Source: a virus. Taken from it: a stretch of 23,410 bases of DNA. The notes below the pieces were generated by a model. It had not been told where the DNA came from. It did no database searches and worked only from the letters and a program-made list of their open reading frames with translations. Location: positions 1 through 23,410 of IMG/VR virus record IMGVR_UViG_3300027503_000060; one strand, given 5' to 3'. Position 1 is the stretch's first letter. Each line of letters starts with the position of its first letter. Positions 1 through 3,809 of this stretch are shown here, piece by piece. The position numbers were made by a program, and so were the translations under genes.

Positions 1-155
1 ATATTTTCGGCAGTCTTCCTACTATTATGTAATTGGCAATTCTCCAATATCATGTGAACTTCTTCTGGATCATAGTAGTATACTAGTCCATTATTCTCTT
101 TAACTTGCCATTTCATATAATTAACGCCTCTGGCAAGGTGAAACCTAACTTTCAT
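1..155 (-). CDS. Small hypothetical protein, C-terminus cut by window edge
   Basis: Leftward reading frame starting with ATG at 155-153, open to the window edge (51 complete codons). A strong Shine-Dalgarno (GAGGAG, on the minus strand) lies a few bases upstream and overlaps the stop region of the gp88-like gene at 167, so the two are probably co-transcribed. The visible protein begins MKVRFHLARG and contains a YYYDPEEV stretch; it is mixed basic/aromatic with no signal peptide or membrane segment. I do not recognise the family. The start is well supported by the ribosome site; the length is unknown because the gene is truncated by the window. Confidence 0.7.
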   Translation of the reverse strand, partial: MKVRFHLARGVNYMKWQVKENNGLVYYYDPEEVHMILENCQLHNSRKTAEN

Positions 156-166
156 AACTTCTCCTC

Positions 167-850
167 TTAGTGGTATATGTATGCTACATTTTGAACATTT
201 TTATTCCAGCATTTCCTGCAATCGCCACAATTTACTTGGCTAGTGCCATTAAAGGCTTCAAGGCTAGCCTTGCAAAGATTTTCATGGTTTTCATCCATTA
301 CACTAGGATTGCTAATTACTGTACTTGTAGGCAAACCCAATCCCTTGCTAGGCTTTTGGTCAACCATGAACATCGACACCCGGACATTTAGATTACTTGG
401 GAATTCGCCGTATATAGCTTGGTATTCCCTTACCATGCCATGCTCTTTAGTTGGTAACCAGAAGCTAATTTCTGGTACTGCCTTGGCAATATTTACTATT
501 GCTACTAGCATTTCCAAGGATTGTAAATCGCCAGAAGTAAACCAGCGAAAATATCTCTTTTCCTGCTTCAATCTCTTGAGTTTACTCTTGAACCAACCTA
601 TAAAGCTTTCTTGCCAAACCTTGAGATCTTCAAAGTTCTCTATTTGCTTAAATCTACCTATGTTAGCATTCTTAACACTACCAAAAATATAGCGTCCTTT
701 TAAGGCATAACACCCATTGCAGATACTGCCCTTAACCTTAGCAAGCTTAGATCCTGTCTTGCACAACCAAGCAGGAAGATCCCAAGATGCCCAAGGCATT
801 TTTTCTGTTTGGCTTGTTTTAATCTCGATTGTATTCAATTCCATTTTCAT
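167..850 (-). CDS. gp88-like cysteine-rich phage protein
   Basis: A 227-residue protein resembling the 'gene product 88' family known from mycobacteriophages and many environmental phages; its biochemical role is not established. Two cysteine clusters are visible: C30, C44 and C47 (CNGC) near the N-terminus, and C193, C208, C211 and C214 (CGDCRKC) near the C-terminus. They could bind zinc or an iron-sulfur cluster. A conserved-looking RWFTSGDLQS block lies at about residues 102-111. The start at 850 has an AAGGA ribosome site, and a second ATG two codons in is possible. It lies directly downstream of promoter-element copy 1 (879-915), giving a leader of roughly 25-30 bases. The family call rests on the cysteine pattern and overall character; the metal-binding role is inferred. 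Confidence 0.7.
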   Translation of the reverse strand: MKMELNTIEIKTSQTEKMPWASWDLPAWLCKTGSKLAKVKGSICNGCYALKGRYIFGSVKNANIGRFKQIENFEDLKVWQESFIGWFKSKLKRLKQEKRYFRWFTSGDLQSLEMLVAIVNIAKAVPEISFWLPTKEHGMVREYQAIYGEFPSNLNVRVSMFMVDQKPSKGLGLPTSTVISNPSVMDENHENLCKASLEAFNGTSQVNCGDCRKCWNKNVQNVAYIYH

Positions 851-878
851 ATCTTTATTCCTTTACTGTTTCATCCTC

Positions 879-915
879 TATATATATGTATTCGCCAACC
901 ATGATGATTTATTTA
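879..915 (-). promoter_or_regulatory. Conserved two-box element, copy 1 (candidate phage promoter)
   Basis: On the minus strand an AT box (TAAATAAA, 915-908) is followed after ten bases by TGGCGAATACATATATA (897-881). The same arrangement with identical spacing occurs at 1034, 1356, 2149 and 2700. Here it sits about 30 bases upstream of the gp88-like gene. Upstream lies a very AT-rich tract (916-950) sharing GAATATAAAAATATTTT with the tract upstream of copy 5. The box spacing does not fit a host sigma-70 promoter, so use by a phage sigma factor or polymerase is inferred. Confidence 0.65.
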
Positions 916-964
916 ATAGAATATAAAAATATTTTTAAAATTATAATAAGATCTTTTTGTCATA

Positions 965-1030
965 TTTATGTGCGTTCCGCATCCCCTATTCCATACCAGA
1001 TTAGCATGGCGGGTTTAGCATTACCCTCAA
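965..1030 (-). ncRNA. Candidate structured small RNA downstream of promoter copy 2
   Basis: Promoter-element copy 2 (1034-1070) points into a stretch with no convincing protein gene before promoter copy 1. The stretch is clearly GC-richer than its surroundings. On the minus strand it forms three successive hairpins: GGGT/ACCC (1026-1023 with 1014-1011), CCAT/ATGG (1009-1006 with 994-991) and TGCG-GAA-CGCA (981-971). Only tiny frames exist (6 and 13 codons, overlapping at ATGCTAA). A longer open frame crosses the region (ending at the TAA near 968) but has no ATG before codon MLIWYG. So this is either a small RNA, a leader-peptide locus or the remnant of a gene. The RNA reading is favoured but unproven, and the ends are uncertain. 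Confidence 0.4.
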
Positions 1031-1033
1031 GCT

Positions 1034-1070
1034 TATATTTATATATTCGCCATTCGCAGGGAATTATTTA
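1034..1070 (-). promoter_or_regulatory. Conserved two-box element, copy 2 (candidate phage promoter)
   Basis: The minus strand shows TAAATAAT (1070-1063), ten bases, then TGGCGAATATATAAATA (1052-1036), one mismatch from the other copies in the TATATA part. It is the only copy with no recognisable protein gene next to it; the candidate structured RNA at 965-1030 follows instead. Confidence 0.6.
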
Positions 1071-1102
1071 CTAAAATTTTAAAATTATTTTAAATTAGAT
1101 AA

Positions 1103-1130
1103 TTGGATAAAGATATCCGATTTTTGCAGG
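1103..1130. repeat. 28-bp hairpin repeat, copy A
   Basis: A stretch containing the inverted repeat GGATA-AAGA-TATCC followed by an oligo-T run and TTGCAGG. A copy with only two differences lies at 2826-2853. Both copies precede (in the leftward reading direction) a conserved promoter element, so the repeat seems to be part of the cassette boundary. It could act as a weak terminator, but the oligo-T run favours rightward reading, opposite to the genes here. Confidence 0.6.
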
Positions 1131-1137
1131 TTTAGAA

Positions 1138-1158
1138 GAGATAGGACAAGCCTATCTC
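1138..1158 (-). terminator. Hairpin over the stop codon of the 62-residue gene
   Basis: Perfect 8-bp inverted repeat GAGATAGG / CCTATCTC with a 5-base loop. It spans the TAG stop (1154-1152) of the gene at 1152-1340. Only a short, broken T tract follows on the minus strand, so it is a weak terminator or a transcript-end stabiliser. Confidence 0.45.
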
Positions 1159-1340
1159 ACCTTCTTTGCTAGGTGTTTACGATATACACTCAATTGGTCA
1201 TAGTATTTATTAGGATTAATTCCCAATTTAATACATTCTAAACAATCAGTTATTGCAAACCTTAATTGTTCAGGGGTCATTTTCTTTGCCTTGACCTCTT
1301 CAGTCTCAAAATTGCATACGAATGGGTTATAGTTATTCAT
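1152..1340 (-). CDS. Small hypothetical protein (62 aa)
   Basis: A 62-residue leftward gene starting at ATG 1340-1338 behind an AAGGAA ribosome site, itself only about 20 bases downstream of the TATATATA part of promoter copy 3. The leader would therefore be very short. The protein is charged and mostly helical in appearance, with a basic C-terminus (RKHLAKKVR) and three cysteines (C9, C33, C36). No family is recognised. It is the only gene between promoter copies 3 and 2 and ends in a hairpin, so it looks like a single-gene cassette of the kind used for early host-interaction proteins. That role is a guess from context. Confidence 0.65.
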   Translation of the reverse strand: MNNYNPFVCNFETEEVKAKKMTPEQLRFAITDCLECIKLGINPNKYYDQLSVYRKHLAKKVR

Positions 1341-1355
1341 CTCATCATTCCTTTC

Positions 1356-1392
1356 TATATATATTTATTCGCCAACCATCTTGGAATATTTA
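1356..1392 (-). promoter_or_regulatory. Conserved two-box element, copy 3 (candidate phage promoter)
   Basis: The minus strand shows TAAATATT (1392-1385), ten bases, then TGGCGAATAAATATATA (1374-1358). Its upstream box overlaps the TAA stop (1392-1390) of the 25-residue mini-gene, so the neighbouring transcription unit ends exactly where this promoter begins. It drives the 62-residue gene at 1152-1340. Confidence 0.65.
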
Positions 1393-1467
1393 CTTATTTT
1401 TAGATATTCCAGAGAAAACTTGTGCCACTAGGTATACCGAAAATACGGACACAACAGTTAACATCAT
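1390..1467 (-). CDS. Hydrophobic mini-protein (25 aa), last of a mini-gene chain
   Basis: Twenty-five codons starting ATGATG at 1467 with GGGGCGA just upstream as ribosome site. The start overlaps the TGA stop of the preceding 27-residue gene (1466-1464), which suggests translational coupling. Residues 3-20 form one uninterrupted hydrophobic stretch (LTVVSVFSVYLVAQVF), followed by a short polar, basic tail (SKNK). It is therefore a probable single-pass membrane peptide. The stop codon lies inside promoter copy 3. No homology is recognised; support comes from the ribosome site, the coupling and the repeated pattern of its neighbours. Confidence 0.5.
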   Translation of the reverse strand: MMLTVVSVFSVYLVAQVFSGISKNK

Positions 1468-1547
1468 TCGCCCCATATGATGAAAGTACCAGTTAACATT
1501 ACACATGCGTAGAATAGTATATATGCTAGTGCCTGTTCAAAAATCAT
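1464..1547 (-). CDS. Hydrophobic mini-protein (27 aa)
   Basis: Twenty-seven codons beginning at ATG 1547-1545 behind a GGGGGAA ribosome site that lies inside the end of the preceding mini-gene. After a short N-terminus (MIFEQ) the rest is hydrophobic (ALAYILFYACVMLTGTFIIW), predicting one membrane-spanning helix ending in GE. The stop overlaps the next mini-gene's ATG. Size and topology resemble phage membrane peptides such as lysis modulators or superinfection factors, but nothing specific identifies it. Confidence 0.5.
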   Translation of the reverse strand: MIFEQALAYILFYACVMLTGTFIIWGE

Positions 1548-1653
1548 GATCTTCCCCCATTATCTTGTTTAGTCCTAACAACAAGCAAAACATAATCAAA
1601 CATGTCGATAGCGTTGCACTCATTACAATAATAAACAGACTAAACTCTTCCAT
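1537..1653 (-). CDS. Small single-pass membrane protein (38 aa)
   Basis: Begins at ATG 1653-1651, inside the last codons of the 55-residue gene, with AGAGG six bases upstream. The protein has an acidic N-terminus (MEEF), a long hydrophobic segment (about residues 5-28, containing TCLIMFCLLLG) and an acidic C-terminus (GEDHDF). Two cysteines lie in the membrane segment. Its own C-terminal codons contain the ribosome site and start of the 27-residue gene. It is the best supported of the three hydrophobic mini-genes because the ribosome site, spacing and amphipathic ends all agree. Confidence 0.6.
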   Translation of the reverse strand: MEEFSLFIIVMSATLSTCLIMFCLLLGLNKIMGEDHDF

Positions 1654-1807
1654 TCTCAACCTCTTTCTTGAATACCTTGCCATCCTTTTTAAATATCCAC
1701 ATACCATCATTATCTAACATTTTTATAGTACGCCCTCTCTTGATTGCAACTTTCCTTGCATAAAGCTTGAGATCATCAAGATCTTTAACTTCAATTCTTT
1801 TTTTCAT
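1640..1807 (-). CDS. Small basic hypothetical protein (55 aa)
   Basis: Starts at ATG 1807-1805. A longer frame extends upstream to 1981 but lies inside the acidic 51-residue gene in another frame and has no ribosome site; GGGAG eight bases before 1807 fixes this start. The ATG overlaps the TGA of a 17-codon frame (ATGA). The protein is lysine/arginine-rich (KKRIEVKD, AIKRGRTIK, FKKDGKVFKKE) with no membrane segment, possibly a small nucleic-acid-binding protein. It is third in a six-gene overlapping chain. Function unknown. Confidence 0.65.
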   Translation of the reverse strand: MKKRIEVKDLDDLKLYARKVAIKRGRTIKMLDNDGMWIFKKDGKVFKKEVENGRV

Positions 1808-1857
1808 AGTGGAAACTCCCACCCCTCTATCTGTTGGCAGATTGTTTCTTCTTCCAT
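1804..1857 (-). CDS. 17-codon mini-ORF bridging two genes
   Basis: ATG at 1857-1855, two bases after the TAA of the 51-residue gene, with GGAGTGG (the end of that gene) as ribosome site. The TGA stop (1806-1804) overlaps the ATG of the 55-residue gene. The frame encodes an acidic peptide starting MEEETICQQ. It may be a real peptide or mainly a device that carries ribosomes from one gene to the next. The peptide itself has no other support. Confidence 0.35.
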   Translation of the reverse strand: MEEETICQQIEGWEFPL

Positions 1858-1859
1858 GA

Positions 1860-2015
1860 TTACCACTCCGAACCATATAGGCCATCATGGTCATATCCAT
1901 AATCAGAGGGCATATCCTCATCGCCCATTCTTTCCTCATCAAACCCACAGTCATTATCCACTTGTTCGTCAATGTGGACATTATTTAACTCGTAATATTC
2001 ATCAGGACTCATCAT
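1860..2015 (-). CDS. Very acidic small protein (51 aa), possible DNA mimic
   Basis: The ATGATG at 2015-2010 follows an AAGGAGAG ribosome site. The frame could extend to 2096, but that extension runs through a strongly structured leader (2032-2143), so the internal start is chosen. The protein has about 17 Asp/Glu, one Arg and no Lys in 51 residues, plus many Tyr (PSDYGYDHDGLYG). Small proteins of this extreme charge in phages are often DNA mimics that block restriction or other DNA-binding host proteins; that is inference from composition only. It is the first gene of the six-gene overlapping chain downstream of promoter copy 4. Confidence 0.6.
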   Translation of the reverse strand: MMSPDEYYELNNVHIDEQVDNDCGFDEERMGDEDMPSDYGYDHDGLYGSEW

Positions 2016-2031
2016 TCTCTCCTTAGTTAAT

Positions 2032-2143
2032 TGGACACCCCCCCAGCCTCGAAGCTGGCCAAGACTTAATGTAGCTACTAGCCTCTGATAAGACATTCGC
2101 TACAGTCTAGTCGCCCTCCTATATCAGTAGGTGCTTAGGGGTG
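2032..2143 (-). ncRNA. Structured leader RNA with tRNA-like ends
   Basis: Starting only a few bases after the TATATATA of promoter copy 4, the minus strand can form a closed multi-branched fold. A 7-bp end stem joins CACCCCT (2143-2137) to GGGGGTG (2042-2036). Inside are a small hairpin CCTA/TAGG (2131-2128 with 2121-2118), a 10-bp helix with a 4-base bulge (AGACT-GTAGC, 2108-2099, with GCTAC-ATTA-AGTCT, 2075-2062), and a hairpin CCAGC-TTCGAG-GCTGG (2058-2043). That last hairpin abuts the end stem exactly as a tRNA T-arm abuts the acceptor, and the stem is followed by T-CCA (2035-2032). It is not a normal tRNA: the T-like loop has six bases, its closing pair is reversed, and no anticodon arm is clear. 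It is either a structured 5' leader of the acidic-protein operon or a tRNA-like RNA. Confidence 0.5.
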
Positions 2144-2148
2144 ATTTG

Positions 2149-2185
2149 TATATATATCTATTCGCCACTTGTTAGGAAATATTTA
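2149..2185 (-). promoter_or_regulatory. Conserved two-box element, copy 4 (candidate phage promoter)
   Basis: The minus strand shows TAAATATT (2185-2178), ten bases, then TGGCGAATAGATATATA (2167-2151). It begins immediately after the TAG stop (2188-2186) of the 80-residue gene, as copy 3 does after its neighbour. It would drive the structured leader and the six-gene mini-gene chain at 1390-2015. Confidence 0.65.
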
Positions 2186-2428
2186 CTACTTTTTATAGAA
2201 TATTCCCTGCAAATCTTTCTTAAAATACCGGCGATAGTATCCGCCGTCATAGTGATTTTCTTCCTTATACTCCACAAGGATTGAATCACTTTCAACATCC
2301 ACCAAGGTTCCTATTCTTTTGCCGAATTTTTCATAAGACGGCTTATTGTACATTGTGATAACACAACTACCATTAACATACTCATTAAGATCAACTCCAA
2401 CTTGACCAACATAATGTAACTGATTCAT
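2186..2428 (-). CDS. Small hypothetical protein (80 aa), possible SH3-like barrel
   Basis: Starts at ATG 2428-2426 with AGAGG upstream. The sequence alternates hydrophobic and polar residues with many Gly and Tyr (GKRIGTLVDVESDSILVEY, then a YYRRYF block), suggesting a small beta-rich fold. No family is recognised. It is downstream of the 53-residue zinc-ribbon gene with about 80 bases between them, and both probably belong to the unit driven by promoter copy 5. The gap holds an imperfect hairpin (CCTGCA/TGCAGG, about 2470-2495) but no other gene that I can support. Confidence 0.65.
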   Translation of the reverse strand: MNQLHYVGQVGVDLNEYVNGSCVITMYNKPSYEKFGKRIGTLVDVESDSILVEYKEENHYDGGYYRRYFKKDLQGIFYKK

Positions 2429-2509
2429 AGCAATACCTCTTTCTTGTTAGACTATTTGATTGCTTGCCCCCTGCATTTATTATGGAACTTGCAGGAAAAA
2501 CCATCTTGG

Positions 2510-2671
2510 TTATCGTCTTTCTAGACTTGCTAACCACTCATCCTGAAGATCGGCTTGATCTTGCAACTTTTCAGTTATGCTATCAACACAATCCTTGCAA
2601 ATTTCATCGACTAGGTTGTAAGTATTGCTTGTGGTTAGTTGACAACTACAAACTTCACATTTTTCCCACAT
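2510..2671 (-). CDS. Zinc-ribbon mini-protein (53 aa)
   Basis: ATG at 2671-2669 behind an AAAGGAAAA ribosome site, about 30 bases from promoter copy 5. The N-terminal part carries four or five cysteines: C5, C8 and C10 (CEVCSC), then C27 and C30 (CKDC), the spacing of a small zinc ribbon. The remainder is an acidic helix (DSITEKLQDQADLQDEWLA). Proteins like this are typical phage accessory regulators that contact host polymerase or other machinery, but no specific homolog is recognised. The reading frame, cysteine pairs and start signals make it a confident gene despite its size. Confidence 0.7.
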   Translation of the reverse strand: MWEKCEVCSCQLTTSNTYNLVDEICKDCVDSITEKLQDQADLQDEWLASLERR

Positions 2672-2699
2672 TTTTATTTTCCTTTCTTTCAGTTATCCT

Positions 2700-2737
2700 T
2701 TATATATATGTATTCGCCATTCATTTAAAATTATTTC
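2700..2737 (-). promoter_or_regulatory. Conserved two-box element, copy 5 (candidate phage promoter)
   Basis: The minus strand shows a variant upstream box (GAAATAAT, 2737-2730), ten bases, then TGGCGAATACATATATA (2719-2703). An AT-rich tract with GAATATAAAAATATTTT (from 2741) lies upstream, shared with copy 1. It drives the zinc-ribbon gene at 2510-2671. Confidence 0.65.
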
Positions 2738-2739
2738 CA

Positions 2740-2890
2740 AGAATATAAAAATATTTTAAAATTTATTTTGCAGGAAATATATATTTAGATACAGATATCT
2801 AATTAGATTTATACCATTTATATATTTGGATAAAGATATCCAATTTTTGCGGGCATAGCATAAATAAGACAAAAATATCTTATTTAAGTA
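2740..2890. other. Gene-free stretch of AT-rich hairpins
   Basis: No gene is seen here. The stretch holds three small inverted repeats built around GATA/TATC: TAGATA-CAGA-TATCTA near 2787, ATTGGATA-AAGA-TATCCAAT near 2825-2844, and AAATAAGA/TCTTATTT near 2864-2886. They lie between the terminator of the sigma unit and promoter copy 5, so they may insulate cassettes or be recombination points between them. Confidence 0.5.
2826..2853. repeat. 28-bp hairpin repeat, copy B
   Basis: Matches 1103-1130 with two differences: the core GGATAAAGATATCC, then ATTTTTGC. Same position relative to the next leftward promoter element as copy A. Confidence 0.6.
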
Positions 2891-2893
2891 CAT

Positions 2894-2918
2894 AAAAAAA
2901 CCCGGCTTGTTTGCCGGG
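2894..2918 (-). terminator. Rho-independent terminator of the sigma-factor unit
   Basis: On the minus strand CCCGGC-AAACAA-GCCGGG is followed by seven T. It lies eight bases after the stop of the 38-residue zinc-ribbon gene. This is a textbook intrinsic terminator and the strongest in the leftward arm. Confidence 0.9.
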
Positions 2919-2925
2919 TAGGTAA

Positions 2926-3042
2926 TTACTCCACTTCCTCCACTTCTTCTGTTATTATCGGTAAGCCCGCCTCCACACAAGGTTGGCATACCATTTCCAT
3001 GTCTTCACATCCCAAAAGTATTCCACAATGTACACAAGTCAT
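2926..3042 (-). CDS. Zinc-ribbon mini-protein (38 aa) coupled to the sigma-like gene
   Basis: The ATG (3042-3040) overlaps the TAA of the sigma-like gene (TAATG), so translation is probably coupled. Four to five cysteines are arranged as C3, C6 (CVHC), C12, then C19 and C22 (CQPC), a compact zinc-binding pattern. The C-terminal tail is acidic (TEEVEEVE). It ends at the strong terminator 2894-2918. Its coupling to a sigma-like factor suggests a role in transcription control, for example as a partner or anti-sigma factor; that is inference from position. Confidence 0.7.
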   Translation of the reverse strand: MTCVHCGILLGCEDMEMVCQPCVEAGLPIITEEVEEVE

Positions 3043-3533
3043 TAGAATATTTCCTTTCTTATCTTTTCCCTAACTTCATTCAATTCCTTAGATATAGTGG
3101 AAGTTGATACGCCTAACTTCTCTGCTATCTCATTACCTTTAAATCCTTCAATTGAATAGGAAAGAATCTGATTTTGAATTCCATCCAATTCTATTTCCAG
3201 TATAGTTTCCATTAAATCACTTGGACGATTTTTAATATCTTCCAATTCCATATCGTCATTATCTTTAGTCTTAATAGTGGCGATATCGTGATGATTCATT
3301 TTCCTATAGCTCTTGCGAAGTTGATCAAGCATTCTACCTTGCAAGCAAACACCGGCAAAAGTTTCAAAGCTTGCACCATTGCTAGGATTGAATTTCCGCA
3401 TAGCATAAATCAAGGTATTCTGTACAACATCTTGAGCGGTTTGGTAGTCAAGCTTTTTCTTAGCTTTACCTACTAAAATTTTAGTAAGCTTGTTGAAGTC
3501 TACCGAAGAGAAATCGAAGTTGAATTGATTCAT
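3042..3533 (-). CDS. Sigma-70-like RNA polymerase factor (regions 2 and 4)
   Basis: A 163-residue protein with the two-domain layout of a small sigma factor. Residues about 28-78 resemble region 2 (AQDVVQNTLIYAMRKF, then FETFAGVCLQGRMLDQLRK). Residues about 122-155 form a region-4 helix-turn-helix (FKGNEIAEKLGVSTSTISKE). An acidic linker joins them. The frame could begin at a TTG (3539), but the ATG at 3533-3531 has AAGGA nine bases upstream and is preferred. It is followed by a coupled zinc-ribbon gene and a strong terminator. It may direct polymerase to phage promoters, possibly the five conserved elements in this arm. The family is clear; the target is inferred. No specific homolog is recognised. 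Confidence 0.8.
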   Translation of the reverse strand: MNQFNFDFSSVDFNKLTKILVGKAKKKLDYQTAQDVVQNTLIYAMRKFNPSNGASFETFAGVCLQGRMLDQLRKSYRKMNHHDIATIKTKDNDDMELEDIKNRPSDLMETILEIELDGIQNQILSYSIEGFKGNEIAEKLGVSTSTISKELNEVREKIRKEIF

Positions 3534-3586
3534 AACCAAAATTCCTTTTTACTAGCTTTTAGCATTGCGATGTGCATTGCTTATGT

Positions 3587-3604
3587 ATTTAATATATCGT
3601 CCAA
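3587..3604 (-). promoter_or_regulatory. Possible diverged copy of the promoter element
   Basis: About 50 bases upstream of the sigma-like gene the minus strand reads TTTGGACGATATATTAAATA, which resembles the TGGCGAATANATATATA block with several changes. The conserved upstream TAAATAWT box is not clear. This is a weak match and may be chance in AT-rich sequence. Confidence 0.25.
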
Positions 3605-3615
3605 ATAAAAATAAA

Positions 3616-3768
3616 TCAATAGTAAAAATAAAAATTTTTTAAATTTTTTTTAATGTCATTATGGCAGTCCCTGGCTATGTTATATATTTGAGATAAGTTT
3701 AGTGGGGTATTTTGCCCTGCCATTTTGGCGGTTCGGCCGGGCCCGGCCGGGGTGGGCGGTTCCCACAT
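3616..3768 (-). CDS. Possible small protein (50 aa) with a GC-rich Pro/Gly start
   Basis: Open frame from ATG 3768-3766 to TGA 3618-3616. The first 15 codons are extremely GC-rich (EPPTPAGPGRTAK) because they cover the palindrome at 3734-3749. The rest (NTPLNLSQIYNIARDCHND) looks like ordinary protein with a basic, aromatic tail. No good Shine-Dalgarno is seen; a GGGCG lies about nine bases upstream. It lies between the oxygenase operon and the sigma-like gene. The second half reads like a genuine protein, but the N-terminal half may be a structural DNA/RNA element that merely happens to be open. Translation is uncertain. Confidence 0.35.
   Translation of the reverse strand: MWEPPTPAGPGRTAKMAGQNTPLNLSQIYNIARDCHNDIKKNLKNFYFYY
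3727..3766. other. GC-only palindrome with flanking direct repeat and hairpin
   Basis: A perfect 16-bp palindrome CGGCCGGGCCCGGCCG (3734-3749) in an AT-rich genome is flanked by a direct repeat GGCGGTTC (3727-3734 and 3755-3762). A second hairpin GTGGG-CGGTT-CCCAC (3752-3766) sits next to it. It could serve as a protein-binding or resolution site, a strong transcript hairpin after the oxygenase operon, or the scar of inserted DNA. The sequence does not decide between these. Confidence 0.6.
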
Positions 3769-3809
3769 AACATACGCCCAAAAACTGAAATGTACTACCT
3801 AAACTATTC

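Noticed and set aside
2016-2096. N-terminal extension of the acidic protein to an ATG at 2096
   Set aside because: The extension lies in the structured leader, its AGGAGG is too far upstream (about 16 bases), and a good ribosome site precedes the ATG at 2015.
2032-2143. A canonical tRNA gene
   Set aside because: The acceptor and T-arm-like parts fit, but the T-loop has six bases, the closing pair is reversed, the length is about 109 bases, and no 5-bp/7-base anticodon arm can be placed.
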